A DNA stretch of 64,000 nucleotides, taken from Mycolicibacter senuensis (lineage in GTDB: Bacteria; Actinomycetota; Actinomycetes; Mycobacteriales; Mycobacteriaceae). The stretch is taken from contig NZ_QMEX01000008.1 in assembly GCF_003284925.1 (NCBI RefSeq), positions 1-64,000 on the forward strand, given 5' to 3'. Shown here one piece after another: positions 18,861 to 27,583 of this stretch. How positions within the stretch are numbered: position 1 is the first letter of the stretch; every line of letters starts with the position of its first letter. The translations under genes were made by a program, and so were the position numbers. The notes beneath the pieces are model-generated. The model did not search any database and had not been told where the DNA came from. It saw only the letters and a list, made by a program, of their open reading frames with translations.

Positions 18861-19496
18861 TTACGGTGTGGCAGTTCTGATTCCGGCTAGCAGCAGTTCC
18901 AGGGCTCCGGCGAAGTCGTCGGCCGGCGTCGAGCGTTGACTGACTTTGCTGAGCGCAGCAATGCGGCGGTGTTCGTCGCCGGCCAACGCACCGATGTAGC
19001 CGGCGGCCTCGCGCTGTTGCTGGTCGCGATCCCCACCGGCCGACCTCGCGGGCAATTCGACCTGCGCACTGCCCATCACCAGGCTCAACACCGCCCGAAA
19101 AGCCGTGAGGAGGGGTCCATCGGCCAGCTTGCCGCGGCTCAGCGCTTCGATGAGGCTTTCGGCGACAACATAGCTCGACGACGACATGGTCCGGCGGGTG
19201 AGCACCAAGGGGATTGCGTTGGGGTGATTGTGGACCGCCTGCCACATGGCCGTCGCGATCGACCGGACGTCATCGACCCAGTCGTCGCTCGCCGGCGGGA
19301 CTTCGACGTCGGCAATCACTGCCTCGGCAACGAGGGCTTCGAGTTCATCGCGGTTTTGCACATAGTTGTAGAGCGTCATCGGTCCGGTACTCAGTGCGGC
19401 CGCAAGCGATCGCATGCTCAAGCCGGATAGACCCTCGAGGTCGACGATTCGCAGGGCGGCCGCCTGAATCTCGGCCACGGTGAATCGCGCTCGCAT
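18861..19496 (-). CDS. TetR-family transcriptional regulator
   Basis: Predicted 211-residue regulator beginning MRARFTVAEIQAAALRIVD. The helix-turn-helix includes GLSGLSMRSLAAALSTGPMTLYNYVQNRDEL, and a TetR_C-like helical region follows. The ATG at 19496 has GGAGG upstream; the frame could extend to 19691, but that segment crosses the divergent promoter and the neighbouring hydrolase gene. It is divergent from the alpha/beta hydrolase gene with 70 bases between starts, and two identical 16-bp repeats fill that gap. Ligand unknown. Confidence 0.86.
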   Translation of the reverse strand: MRARFTVAEIQAAALRIVDLEGLSGLSMRSLAAALSTGPMTLYNYVQNRDELEALVAEAVIADVEVPPASDDWVDDVRSIATAMWQAVHNHPNAIPLVLTRRTMSSSSYVVAESLIEALSRGKLADGPLLTAFRAVLSLVMGSAQVELPARSAGGDRDQQQREAAGYIGALAGDEHRRIAALSKVSQRSTPADDFAGALELLLAGIRTATP

Positions 19497-19511
19497 GACC
19501 ACCTCCACTTG

Positions 19512-19552
19512 ACACGTACAACGTACGTAATATACAACACGTACAACGTACG
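19512..19552. promoter_or_regulatory. Twin 16-bp operator repeats in the divergent TetR/hydrolase promoter
   Basis: ACACGTACAACGTACG occurs at 19512-19527 and again, identically, at 19537-19552, 25 bp apart (centre to centre). Each copy has internal symmetry around CGTAC-AA-CGTACG. They cover most of the gap between the divergent genes, so one bound regulator could control both directions. Two dimer sites phased at 25 bp is a plausible TetR arrangement. Confidence 0.7.
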
Positions 19553-19566
19553 CATTGGAGAATCGC

Positions 19567-20466
19567 ATGCCGTTAGCCACAACCAGGACCGAATTCGACT
19601 CGCATGGCACCCGCTGTGCCGCATGGTTGACGTTGCCCCGCGCGCCCGGCCCGCATCCGGTGATCGTTCTGGCGCACGGGTTCGGGGCCAATCACACGAT
19701 GTCGATGGCCCAATACGAGCAGCACTTTGCCCGGGCGGACATCGCCACTCTGGCGTTCGACTATCGCCACACGGGGGAATCCGGCGGTCTGCCACGGCAA
19801 CGCCTCAGCCTGCGTCGGCACCGGGAGGACATCTCGGCGGCACTGGACTTCGCGCGCAACGTTCCAGAACTCGACCACACTCGAATGGCTCTGTGGGGCA
19901 CCAGTCTCGGCGCGATGCACGTCCTGAAGGTCGCCGCGGTTCGCGATGATCTGGCCGCCGTGGTAGTGCAGTGCCCCATCGTCGATGGCTTCGCGACGGT
20001 TCGCCGGTTCGGGTTCGGCGCAGCTCTGCGGCTCGGGCCTGCCATCCTCGCGGACGCCGTCCGACGGCTACTCAATGCCACACCGCACTATGTGCCGATT
20101 GTCGGCCCGCCGGGCAGCTCAGCGGCGGTGACCGTGGCAGGTGCACAGGACGGTTGGAACGGGGTGGTCTCGCCGGGCGGGTCGTTCGACAACCGGGTCG
20201 GGGCGTCCGACGTGCTCGGGATCGCAGTCACCAGCGCACTACGGTCTGCCGGCGGCATCGCGGCGCCCTTGCTGGTGTGCGTGTCCCAGCGTGAGACGTT
20301 GATGGACCCGCGGCATGCGGTCGCCGTGGCGCGGCGAGCTCCACTTGGTGCGGCCCGTCACTACGACAGTGACCATTTCGACGTGTACCACCAACCGCTA
20401 CTCGACACCGTGCTCGCTGACCAGACCGACTTTCTGCGGAGGAACCTCGATGTATCCAACGCGTGA
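19567..20466 (+). CDS. Alpha/beta-hydrolase (dienelactone hydrolase/acetyl-xylan-esterase-like)
   Basis: Predicted 299-residue hydrolase. HGFG (oxyanion), the nucleophile elbow GTSLGA (Ser in about residues 118-123), FDYRHTGESGG, and a C-terminal histidine in SDHFDVYH make a full triad plausible. Closest in feel to S9/X-Pro dipeptidase-type esterases. ATG at 19567 follows GGAG; a TTG at 19555 is in frame. It is divergent from the TetR gene and followed by an overlapping mycothiol-isomerase-like gene, suggesting a TetR-controlled detoxification or catabolic pair. Confidence 0.82.
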   Translation: MPLATTRTEFDSHGTRCAAWLTLPRAPGPHPVIVLAHGFGANHTMSMAQYEQHFARADIATLAFDYRHTGESGGLPRQRLSLRRHREDISAALDFARNVPELDHTRMALWGTSLGAMHVLKVAAVRDDLAAVVVQCPIVDGFATVRRFGFGAALRLGPAILADAVRRLLNATPHYVPIVGPPGSSAAVTVAGAQDGWNGVVSPGGSFDNRVGASDVLGIAVTSALRSAGGIAAPLLVCVSQRETLMDPRHAVAVARRAPLGAARHYDSDHFDVYHQPLLDTVLADQTDFLRRNLDVSNA

Positions 20467-21106
20467 GTTGCTCTTTGACCACGACATTCGGTTCTTGGCG
20501 GCGGTTCGGGAGTTGTCGGCGACGGATTGGGCGCAACCGAGCCTGTGCTCGCAGTGGACCAACCACGATGTGCTGGCGCACCTGGCTATGGGCTACCGGG
20601 CCTCCACCGTGCGGATGGCTGTCGAAATGGGACGACACGGCGGGTCGTTCGACCGTGCTAACGCGGCGCTGGCGCAACGGCTCGCTCGGCGGCGGTCCCC
20701 AGCGGAGTTGATCCAGGACTTTGCCGCCGGGATGGCGGCGCCACGTGGCCTCGGCCGAGTCTTCCCGCGGCGTCTTCTGCTGGGGGATCACGTGATTCAT
20801 GAGCTGGATATCCGCTTCGGGCTCGGGCTGAAGTCAACGGCCGGATTGCCCCAGCTGGCGGCGGTGCTCCACACACAGGTGCAGATACCGAACCCGTTCA
20901 TTCCTTCGCGTTCCTGGACCCGCGGCTTGTCGTTGCACGCTGTCGACCTCGACTGGCATAACGGCGACGGGCCCCCGGTCACCGGTACAGCAGCGCACCT
21001 GGCCTCGGTACTCGCGGGTCGGCCCTGGGCGCTGAGGCACCTCAGCGGCGACGGAGTCGACGTGTTACGGCGTCGCTTGGGTGCCCCGGCTGCTCCAAAC
21101 AGCTGA
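20450..21106 (+). CDS. Maleylpyruvate isomerase-family (DinB/MDMPI) mycothiol-dependent protein
   Basis: Predicted 218-residue protein. FLAAVRELSATDWAQPSLCSQWTNHDVLAHLAMGYR matches the start of the MDMPI_N four-helix fold in shorter pieces: the W-T-x-H/R-D-V-L-A-H-L motif carries one of the metal-binding histidines, and GDHVIHELDIRFGL supplies further ones. Family members use mycothiol to isomerise maleylpyruvate or conjugate electrophiles. The ATG at 20450 lies inside the hydrolase gene, with GGAGG upstream, so translation is coupled. Substrate unknown. Confidence 0.8.
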   Translation: MYPTRELLFDHDIRFLAAVRELSATDWAQPSLCSQWTNHDVLAHLAMGYRASTVRMAVEMGRHGGSFDRANAALAQRLARRRSPAELIQDFAAGMAAPRGLGRVFPRRLLLGDHVIHELDIRFGLGLKSTAGLPQLAAVLHTQVQIPNPFIPSRSWTRGLSLHAVDLDWHNGDGPPVTGTAAHLASVLAGRPWALRHLSGDGVDVLRRRLGAPAAPNS

Positions 21107-21161
21107 ACCCCTACCTGGTGACGCGGTTTGGAACGGCGATCAACCGGTAGCCAGCTGGCCA

Positions 21162-21827
21162 TCACGGTCTGCGGTAGCGCGTCAAGTAGGAAGGCAGTGA
21201 GATCCCCGGGTCGAGGTCGTCGGCCGGTTCGGGCGATCCGGCGGCCATGGCCAACGGGACGACCCCGGCCCAGTACGGCAGTGTGAGGTCTTCGGGATCG
21301 TCGACCGGACCGCCGGTGCGCACCTTCGCGGAGACTTCGACCATGTCGAGCGCCAGCACGGCGGTCATGGCCAGCTCACGTTCGTTCGGGGGTCGGCTGT
21401 CGGCGGCGCGGCCAGACGCGGCATGGTCGACGAGGGCGGCCAGCGCTTCGCGCTTCTCGCCGCTATCAGCGACCAGCCGCGCCGCGCCCCGGACGATCAC
21501 GGAGCGATAGGCCAGCGAGTGGTGCAATGCCGAGCGGGCCAGCACCAAGCCGTCGATCAGCGTGACGGTGACGCAGACCGGCAAGCCGGCCGGCGCTTTC
21601 GCGGCTGCCAGCATCGGGCCGCTTCCGGTGGAGCCGTGCAGATAGAGGACCTCGCCGTGCCGAGCGTGGGTAGTGGGCAGCACCACCGGGGAACCCTCGC
21701 TGAGGTAGCCGAGGTGACAGATCAGCGCCTCATCGAGGATGCGGTGGACGGTTTCGCTGTCATAGCGCGCCCGTTCCCGGTATCTGGTGGGCGTGGTGCG
21801 AGCCGTGGGTGCATAAGACCGAGCCAT
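21162..21827 (-). CDS. Pyridoxamine 5'-phosphate oxidase-family flavin-binding protein
   Basis: Predicted 221-residue protein of the PNPOx-like split-barrel fold. RYDSETVHRILDEALICHLGYL and SPVVLPTTHARHGEVLYLHGS correspond to the first strands and the FMN-phosphate region, and SLAYRSVIVRGAARLV to the later barrel. Such small proteins bind FMN or F420 but many are not true PNP oxidases. The ATG at 21827 or GTG at 21830 both fit AAAGG upstream. It is divergent from a MocR regulator gene, which often controls vitamin B6-related neighbours. Confidence 0.8.
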   Translation of the reverse strand: MARSYAPTARTTPTRYRERARYDSETVHRILDEALICHLGYLSEGSPVVLPTTHARHGEVLYLHGSTGSGPMLAAAKAPAGLPVCVTVTLIDGLVLARSALHHSLAYRSVIVRGAARLVADSGEKREALAALVDHAASGRAADSRPPNERELAMTAVLALDMVEVSAKVRTGGPVDDPEDLTLPYWAGVVPLAMAAGSPEPADDLDPGISLPSYLTRYRRP

Positions 21828-21855
21828 CACGGTTGCCTTTCAATAATGTAATAGT

Positions 21856-21871
21856 ACATACTGAAATATGT
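21856..21871. promoter_or_regulatory. Palindrome in the PNPOx-like/MocR divergent promoter
   Basis: ACATACTGAAATATGT has 5-bp arms (ACATA, TATGT) and lies in an AT-rich gap of about 40 bp between the divergent genes, overlapping the MocR GTG. The gap also contains AATAATGTAATAGTACATA, with -10-like sequences in both directions. It is a candidate binding site for the MocR protein; short arms keep confidence low. Confidence 0.4.
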
Positions 21872-23192
21872 GACGGTACAATATCCTATTGCCGGGGTGG
21901 GTGCCGAGTCGATAGCCGCCAGCATCGAAGCGGGCATCTCCGACGGCCTGCTGGCACCGGGATCTGCGTTACCGTCGATCCGCGACCTGGCCGTTCAGCT
22001 CGCCGTGAACCCCAACACAGTCGCCGCCGCCTACCGGTTACTGCGCGACCGCGGGGCCGTCGAAACCGCCGGGCGGCGGGGAACGCGGGTACGGGCTCGG
22101 CCGGCGACGACACCACGGTCGCTGCGCGGGCTCACGGTCCCCGCCGGCGTCCGCGACCTCTCAACCGGCAACCCGAACCCGGCGCTGCTCCCGATCGCCA
22201 CCGCCAGGCTGTCGCCGCCCGCGACGCCGGTGCTCTACGGGCAGCCATCCGTCTCACCGGAGTTGGCCGACTACGCTCGGGCCACCCTGGCCGCCGACGG
22301 GGTGGCGGCCGAGCATCTCGCGGTGACATCAGGTGCCCTCGATGCGATCGAGCGGGTACTGGCGGCTCACCTGCGTCCCGGAGACCGGGTGGCCGTCGAG
22401 GACCCCGGGTGGGCTAACCTGCTGGACCTGCTCGGGGCGCTGGGGCTGGTTGTGGAGCCGGTCGGCGTCGACGGCGACGGACCACTGGTCGCCGACCTGG
22501 CGCGGGCGTTGCGCCGCCGAGTACGGGCGGTGGTGGTGACCAGCCGCGCCCAAAACCCCACCGGCGGCGCGATCTCGGCGGTGCGTGCCGATGCGTTACG
22601 CACCGTGCTGGCTGAAGCCGGCAACGAGGTGCTGCTGATCGAAGACGACCACTGCGCCGGCGTGGCGGGGGTGGGACTGCACCCGCTCGCCGGGGCCGTG
22701 CGGGACTGGGCGTTCGTGCGGTCCGCGGCCAAGGCCTACGGCCCGGACCTGCGGCTGGCACTTTTGGCGGGGGACCGTCGCACGATCGAGCGGGTGCACG
22801 GCAGGCAGCGGCTCGGACCGGGCTGGGTCAGCCATCTGCTGCAGGACGCCGCTGTCGGCATGTGGCGCCACAAGGCAGCCACGCGGCTGGTGGCCGACGC
22901 CGAAGCCGTCTACACCGACCGGCGCACCCGGCTGTGCGCGGCGCTGGCGGATCGCGGCCTGGCGTCCCACGGCCGCTCGGGGCTCAACGTGTGGATCCCG
23001 GTACCCGACGAGTCGGCGGCGATCACGCGGTTGTTCGCCGCGGGCTGGGCCGCGGCCCCGGGCAGCCGGTTCCGAATCGGCAGCTCGCCGGGAATTCGCA
23101 TCACCATCGCCGATCTCGCCGCCGCCGAGATCGAACCGCTCGCCGATGCCCTAGCCGATTCGGTGGGTGGCGCCGGATACGCCAGCGTCTGA
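21870..23192 (+). CDS. MocR/PdxR-type GntR regulator with aminotransferase domain
   Basis: Predicted 440-residue fusion regulator. Residues about 10-75 are a GntR winged helix (GLLAPGSALPSIRDLAVQLAVNPNTVAAAYRLL). Residues about 90-435 are a fold-type I aminotransferase-like domain with SRAQNPTGG, LLIEDDHCAG and the PLP lysine in RSAAKAYGPDLRLA. MocR proteins bind PLP as effector and usually regulate an adjacent divergent gene, here the PNPOx-like gene. GTG at 21870 is the first in-frame start; an ATG two bases earlier is immediately followed by TGA, so the transcript may be leaderless. Confidence 0.88.
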   Translation: MTVQYPIAGVGAESIAASIEAGISDGLLAPGSALPSIRDLAVQLAVNPNTVAAAYRLLRDRGAVETAGRRGTRVRARPATTPRSLRGLTVPAGVRDLSTGNPNPALLPIATARLSPPATPVLYGQPSVSPELADYARATLAADGVAAEHLAVTSGALDAIERVLAAHLRPGDRVAVEDPGWANLLDLLGALGLVVEPVGVDGDGPLVADLARALRRRVRAVVVTSRAQNPTGGAISAVRADALRTVLAEAGNEVLLIEDDHCAGVAGVGLHPLAGAVRDWAFVRSAAKAYGPDLRLALLAGDRRTIERVHGRQRLGPGWVSHLLQDAAVGMWRHKAATRLVADAEAVYTDRRTRLCAALADRGLASHGRSGLNVWIPVPDESAAITRLFAAGWAAAPGSRFRIGSSPGIRITIADLAAAEIEPLADALADSVGGAGYASV

Positions 23193-23282
23193 CGAGCCGA
23201 CACGTCAACGCCGGGGCGTGCGATGAACCAGGGCGGCCGATCTTCGCTGGCATAATGAGAGCAGCGTCACAAGGAGGCTCGC

Positions 23283-24377
23283 ATGGGCCAGCTGCCAGGC
23301 ATCACCGGTCCCCAGGTCGCCCTCGAACCTGTGCAGCTGATCGGGCCCGACGGCGCACCGACGGCGGAGAATCGCTACAGCCGGGACCTGCCCGAGGAAA
23401 CGCTGTGCTGGCTCTACGAACTGCTGGTGCTCACCCGCGAGCTCGACACCGAGCTGGTCAACTTGCAGCGCCAAGGGGAGCTGGCGTTGTACGCCTCCTG
23501 CCACGGACAGGAGGCGGCTCAGATCGGCGCCACCGCCTGCCTGCGCAAGACCGACTGGCTGTTCCCGCAGTACCGCGAGCTGGGAGTGTTCGTCGCCCGG
23601 GGAATCCCGGCATGGAACGTGGCGGCCGCCTGGCGCGGAACATGGAACGGCGGACTGGAATTCACCGCGAAATGCTGTGCGCCGATCTCGGTTCCAATCG
23701 GCACCCAGGCGCTGCACGCTGTGGGTGCCGCGATGGGCGCGCAACGCCTCGGCGAGGACTCGGTCACCGTCGCGTTCGTCGGCGACGGTGCCACCAGCGA
23801 GGGAGACGTCCATGAGGCGCTGAACTTCGCCGCGGTGTTCGGCGCCCCATGCGTGTTCTATGTGCAGAACAACCAGTGGGCGATCTCGGTGCCGCTGCAT
23901 CGGCAGACCGCCGCTCCGTCGCTGGCGCACAAGGCGATCGGCTACGGGATGCCCGGCATCCGGGTGGACGGCAACGATCCGTTGGCCTGTTATGCGGTGA
24001 TGGCCGAAGCGGCCGAGCGGGCCCGCGCCGGCGGGGGCCCCACCCTGGTCGAGGCCGTCACCTACCGGCTCGGCCCGCACACCACCTCCGACGATCCGAC
24101 GCGCTACCGCAGCAGCGCCGAACTCGAGGGCTGGAGGGTGCTCGACCCGATCCCGCGTTACCGCAACTATTTGCGCAACGCCGGCGTATGGACGCAGCGC
24201 CTCGAGGACCGGGTCGCGGCCCGGGCGCAGCGGCTGCGCACCGAGTTGCGGGACGCGACGGTCGGTGCGACCGATTTCGACGTCGACGAGGTGTTCGCCA
24301 CGGTGTTCGCCGATCTCACCCCGGAGCTGCAGCAGCAGCGCCGCGCGCTGCGTGCCGAGCTGGCGACGGAGCGCTGA
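23283..24377 (+). CDS. bkdA: Branched-chain 2-oxoacid dehydrogenase E1 alpha (BkdA/PdhA)
   Basis: Predicted 364-residue thiamine-diphosphate E1 alpha subunit. The ThDP motif is VGDGATSEGDVHEALNFAAVF...NNQWAIS, with SVPIGTQALHAVGAA before it and the phosphorylation-loop-like YRLGPHTTSDDPTRYR after it. Together with BkdB and BkdC it decarboxylates branched-chain keto acids to acyl-CoA, feeding the fadE19-accA1D1 pathway upstream. ATG at 23283 follows AAGGAGG; an extended -10 (TGGCATAAT) lies near 23250. No copy of the BkaR-type palindrome was found before it. Ortholog of Rv2497c. Confidence 0.93.
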   Translation: MGQLPGITGPQVALEPVQLIGPDGAPTAENRYSRDLPEETLCWLYELLVLTRELDTELVNLQRQGELALYASCHGQEAAQIGATACLRKTDWLFPQYRELGVFVARGIPAWNVAAAWRGTWNGGLEFTAKCCAPISVPIGTQALHAVGAAMGAQRLGEDSVTVAFVGDGATSEGDVHEALNFAAVFGAPCVFYVQNNQWAISVPLHRQTAAPSLAHKAIGYGMPGIRVDGNDPLACYAVMAEAAERARAGGGPTLVEAVTYRLGPHTTSDDPTRYRSSAELEGWRVLDPIPRYRNYLRNAGVWTQRLEDRVAARAQRLRTELRDATVGATDFDVDEVFATVFADLTPELQQQRRALRAELATER

Positions 24378-25426
24378 TGACCCAGATCCTTGAGCCGCCC
24401 ACCCGCTCGCCGGCCACGGCCCCGACGACCGGGCCGAATCCGGGCATCGAGCACCTGACCATGGTGGCCGCGCTCAACCGGGCGCTACGTGACGCGATGG
24501 ACGCCGATCGCAAGGTGCTGGTGTTCGGTACCGACGTCGGGGTGCAGGGCGGCGTGTTCCGGGTGACCGAAGGCCTGGCCGAAACCTTCGGCGAGCAACG
24601 CTGTTTCGATACCCCATTGGCCGAGTCCGCGGTGATCGGGATCGCCGTCGGGCTGGCGGTGCGCGGCTTCGTGCCCGTCCCGGAGATCCAGTTCGACGGG
24701 TTCAGCTACCCCGCGCTGGACCAGATGGTCAGCCACCTGGCCAAATATCGGACCCGGACCCGGGGCGAGATACCGATGCCGGTCACCGTGCGCATCCCGT
24801 CATTCGGTGGAATCGGTGCGGCCGAACACCATTCGGAGTCCACCGAAACCTACTGGGCTCACACCGCGGGGCTGAAGGTGGTGGTTCCCGCCGATCCGTC
24901 GGACGCCTACTGGCTGCTGCGGCATGCCATCTGCGCGCCGGACCCGGTGATCTTCCTGGAGCCGAAGCGCCGGTACTGGGCCCGCGGCGCCGTCGACACC
25001 GCTCGCCCGCAGCCGGGCATCGGTTGTGCCGCGGTGCGCCGGACCGGTGCCGACGTCACCGTGCTGACCTACGGTGGCGGGGTGGCCACGGCGCTCTCGG
25101 CGGCCGAAATCGGTGCGCGGCAACATGGGTGGAGTCTGGAAGTGGTCGACCTGCGGTCCCTGGTCCCGCTCGACTTCGACACCGTTGCGGCATCGGTGCG
25201 GCGCACCGGCCGATGCGTGGTGCTGCACGAGGGCCCGCGAAATCTCGGCTACGGTGCCGAATTGGCGGCCCGTGTGCAGGAGGAACTGTTCTACGAACTG
25301 GAGGCGCCGGTGTTGCGCGCCACCGGATTCGACACCCCGTACCCGCCGGCCCGGCTGGAGCGGTTGTGGCTTCCGGGACCCGACCGGCTGCTGGACTGCG
25401 TCCAGCGCGTCCTGGAGGCGCCGTGA
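24377..25426 (+). CDS. bkdB: Branched-chain 2-oxoacid dehydrogenase E1 beta (BkdB/PdhB)
   Basis: Predicted 349-residue E1 beta subunit. [39 protein letters not shown] (the E of the ThDP-activating region), and [16 protein letters not shown] are family signatures, and the transketolase C-domain has [14 protein letters not shown]. The ATG overlaps the bkdA stop (TGATG) and the stop overlaps the bkdC GTG, so the three subunits are coupled. Ortholog of Rv2496c. Confidence 0.93.
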   Translation: MTQILEPPTRSPATAPTTGPNPGIEHLTMVAALNRALRDAMDADRKVLVFGTDVGVQGGVFRVTEGLAETFGEQRCFDTPLAESAVIGIAVGLAVRGFVPVPEIQFDGFSYPALDQMVSHLAKYRTRTRGEIPMPVTVRIPSFGGIGAAEHHSESTETYWAHTAGLKVVVPADPSDAYWLLRHAICAPDPVIFLEPKRRYWARGAVDTARPQPGIGCAAVRRTGADVTVLTYGGGVATALSAAEIGARQHGWSLEVVDLRSLVPLDFDTVAASVRRTGRCVVLHEGPRNLGYGAELAARVQEELFYELEAPVLRATGFDTPYPPARLERLWLPGPDRLLDCVQRVLEAP

Positions 25427-26613
25427 GCACGGCACAGATCCAGACGTTCGCGGTTCCCGACCTGGGTGAGGGGCTCGAAGAGCTCACGGTGACCCGCTGG
25501 GACGTGGCCGTCGGCGACGAGGTGGAACTCAACCAGCCGCTGTGCACGGTGGAGACGGCCAAAGCCGAAGTGGAGATTCCCAGCCCGTACGCCGGGCGGA
25601 TCGTCGAACTCGGTGGTGCCGAGGGTGAGGTGCTCGCGGTCGGAGCGCCGCTGGTGCGAATCGACACCGGTCCGGCGGCGGACTCTCCGGACGCGACCCC
25701 GGCCGGGCGTGCGCCGGTGTTGGTGGGCTACGGCGCCGACGACACCGTCGACACCAGCCGCCGAGCGTGCGCGAGCAGCCCCCGGCCCAAAGCCAAGCCG
25801 GGCGCCCGCAAGCTCGCTGCGGAGCTGGGCGTGGATCTGGGCGGCGTGCCACCGGGCCCGCGCGGGGTGATCACCACCGACGGCGTGCTGGCCGCGGCGA
25901 CCGGCGACCGGCCGGCCGACGAATTGCACCCGGTGAGTCCGGTGCAGGCTGCGATGGCACAACGAATGGCCATGTCCCGCAGCAGGATCCCCGACGCCCA
26001 TGCCGCCGTACAGGTGGACTGCGCCAACCTACTGCACCTGCGCGACCGCCTTGCCGACGGTGTGGAGGGCGCGTCGATCACGCCGTTCACACTGACGCTG
26101 CGACTGCTGATTCTCGCTCTGGCCCGTCATCCGGTGCTCAACGCGACCTGGGTCGACGCGCCGGAGGGCCCACAGGTCCGCGCCCACCGCGCCATCCACC
26201 TCGGATTCGGGGTGGCCGCCCCCCGTGGCCTGCTGGTCCCGGTGGTATTCGACGCGCACCGCAAGACCACCCGGGAACTCGCGGACTGCGTGACGCGGCT
26301 CATCGCCGGCGCGCGCGCCGGTAGCCTTCGACCGGCCGAGTTGCAGGGGTCGACGTTCACCGTCTCCAACTTCGGCGCTCTTGGCATCGACGACGGGGTG
26401 CCGGTGATCAACTACCCCGAGGCGGCGATTCTGGGGATGGGTTCGCTGAAGCCGCGGCCGGTGGCCATCGACGGCGCCGTCGTCGTCCGCCCGCAGATGA
26501 CTCTGACCTGCGCGTTCGACCACCGTATCGCCGACGGTGCGCAGGTCGCCGAATTCCTCTGTGCGCTACGCGATCTGATCGAACAACCCGATACCGCGCT
26601 GCTGGACCTGTAG
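25423..26613 (+). CDS. bkdC: Branched-chain 2-oxoacid dehydrogenase E2 (BkdC/PdhC)
   Basis: Predicted 396-residue dihydrolipoamide acyltransferase. One lipoyl domain (residues about 5-80) carries the modified lysine in [14 protein letters not shown] Pro/Arg linker and an E3-binding domain ([16 protein letters not shown]...[11 protein letters not shown]) follow, then the catalytic core with [21 protein letters not shown] and the active-site histidine and aspartate in [15 protein letters not shown]. The GTG start overlaps the bkdB stop by four bases. Ortholog of Rv2495c. It ends nine bases from the convergent echA14 gene. Confidence 0.93.
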   Translation: MSTAQIQTFAVPDLGEGLEELTVTRWDVAVGDEVELNQPLCTVETAKAEVEIPSPYAGRIVELGGAEGEVLAVGAPLVRIDTGPAADSPDATPAGRAPVLVGYGADDTVDTSRRACASSPRPKAKPGARKLAAELGVDLGGVPPGPRGVITTDGVLAAATGDRPADELHPVSPVQAAMAQRMAMSRSRIPDAHAAVQVDCANLLHLRDRLADGVEGASITPFTLTLRLLILALARHPVLNATWVDAPEGPQVRAHRAIHLGFGVAAPRGLLVPVVFDAHRKTTRELADCVTRLIAGARAGSLRPAELQGSTFTVSNFGALGIDDGVPVINYPEAAILGMGSLKPRPVAIDGAVVVRPQMTLTCAFDHRIADGAQVAEFLCALRDLIEQPDTALLDL

Positions 26614-26622
26614 CGCTGCTGC

Positions 26623-27381
26623 TCAGCGGCGTCGCGCGGCGGCCAGCCGAGACGAGAACTCCGGTGATTCCACGGTCGCCGCCTGCGGACCCAGTTCGGT
26701 GCGTTTGGCGAACTCGTGCTGCTCGCCCTCGACCGCGCCCGGAACAGCCGTGGTGCGCATCGTGGCTTTGGTCGCCAACACCACCTCTCGCGGAGCCGAC
26801 GCCGGCCCGGTGGCCAACGTGATCGCCGCGTCGACCGGATCGTCGGCGACCTGCAGGGCCAACCCGTGCTGCACGGCGGCCCGGGCGTCGAAACGCATAC
26901 CGAACAACAGCGCCGCCCGGGCAACCTGGGGTCCCACCGCCCGATGCAGCATCCAGGTGGCGCCGCCGCCAGGATGCAGACCCAACTGCTGGAACCGGGC
27001 GTCGAACACCGCTGCCGGGCCGGCGATCCGTACGTCGGCCGCCAGTGCCAGATTCAGCCCGGCGCCCACGGCGGCGCCGTTGACCGCGGCCACGGTGGGC
27101 AACGTGCACTGCGCGACCGCCATGAAGCCGTCGTAGAGCGCCAGCAGCCCGTCTTCGGTGGCAGCTCCGAGGGCCGACAGGTCAGCGCCGGCGCAGAACG
27201 CCCGGCCCGCGCCGGTGACCACCACCGCGTGCACGCCGGTGTCGGCTTCGGCCCGCTGCACCGCTGCCCGCAATTGTGCCGACATCGCGCCGGTGACCGC
27301 GTTACGCCGGTCGGGATCATTGACGGTAATCAACGCCACCCGGTCAGCGACGCGGAACAAGACGAGATCGGATTGTGTCAT
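26623..27381 (-). CDS. echA14: Enoyl-CoA hydratase/isomerase EchA14-like
   Basis: Predicted crotonase-fold protein of about 252 residues. [16 protein letters not shown] is the first oxyanion-hole loop and [23 protein letters not shown] the second. Where classical hydratases carry a pair of catalytic glutamates, this protein has [17 protein letters not shown], so only some activity can be predicted. The start could be the ATG at 27381 (MTQSDLVLF) or the one at 27396; neither has a strong ribosome site. Position after bkdC agrees with Rv2486, although in M. tuberculosis several PE_PGRS and toxin genes lie between. Confidence 0.82.
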   Translation of the reverse strand: MTQSDLVLFRVADRVALITVNDPDRRNAVTGAMSAQLRAAVQRAEADTGVHAVVVTGAGRAFCAGADLSALGAATEDGLLALYDGFMAVAQCTLPTVAAVNGAAVGAGLNLALAADVRIAGPAAVFDARFQQLGLHPGGGATWMLHRAVGPQVARAALLFGMRFDARAAVQHGLALQVADDPVDAAITLATGPASAPREVVLATKATMRTTAVPGAVEGEQHEFAKRTELGPQAATVESPEFSSRLAAARRR

Positions 27382-27406
27382 CGACGATGACGGCATCGGA
27401 ACCCGG

Positions 27407-27496
27407 TCAAGCGACCCAGGCGATGATCACGGCGGACACCGCAATCAGCGCGATCATGAAGACCGTGTAGAGGATGAGGGTGCGTTCGTGGCCCAT
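27407..27496 (-). CDS. 29-residue single-pass membrane protein
   Basis: A small frame with a good ribosome site (AAAGGCAGG eight or so bases upstream) encodes [19 protein letters not shown] followed by [10 protein letters not shown]. Residues about 6-28 form one hydrophobic helix; the three or four charged residues are at the N-terminus. It is on the same strand and 25 bases upstream of echA14, so the two may share a transcript. I do not recognise a family. The regular codon use, the ribosome site and the clean helix suggest it is real. Function unknown; small membrane proteins often modulate a partner. Confidence 0.55.
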   Translation of the reverse strand: MGHERTLILYTVFMIALIAVSAVIIAWVA

Positions 27497-27538
27497 GGAC
27501 CTGCCTTTCCAGGTTTACCCGGCATCATTGCGGGTTTC

Positions 27539-27563
27539 CGGCACTATGTCACGCAAAGTGCCG
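27539..27563 (-). terminator. Stem-loop downstream of the original tRNA-Arg 3' end
   Basis: CGGCACT (27539-27545) and AGTGCCG (27557-27563) are perfect 7-bp arms around an 11-nt loop. Read on the minus strand it lies about 20 bases beyond the tRNA 3' half at 27584, where a terminator for the tRNA would sit before integration of the element. There is no U-tract, as is common in mycobacteria. Confidence 0.4.
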
Positions 27564-27583
27564 TTGCGCTTCGCCTCGTTGGC

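Noticed and set aside
18861-19691. 276-residue version of the second TetR protein
   Set aside because: The extra N-terminus crosses the divergent promoter and operator; the ATG at 19496 has GGAGG.
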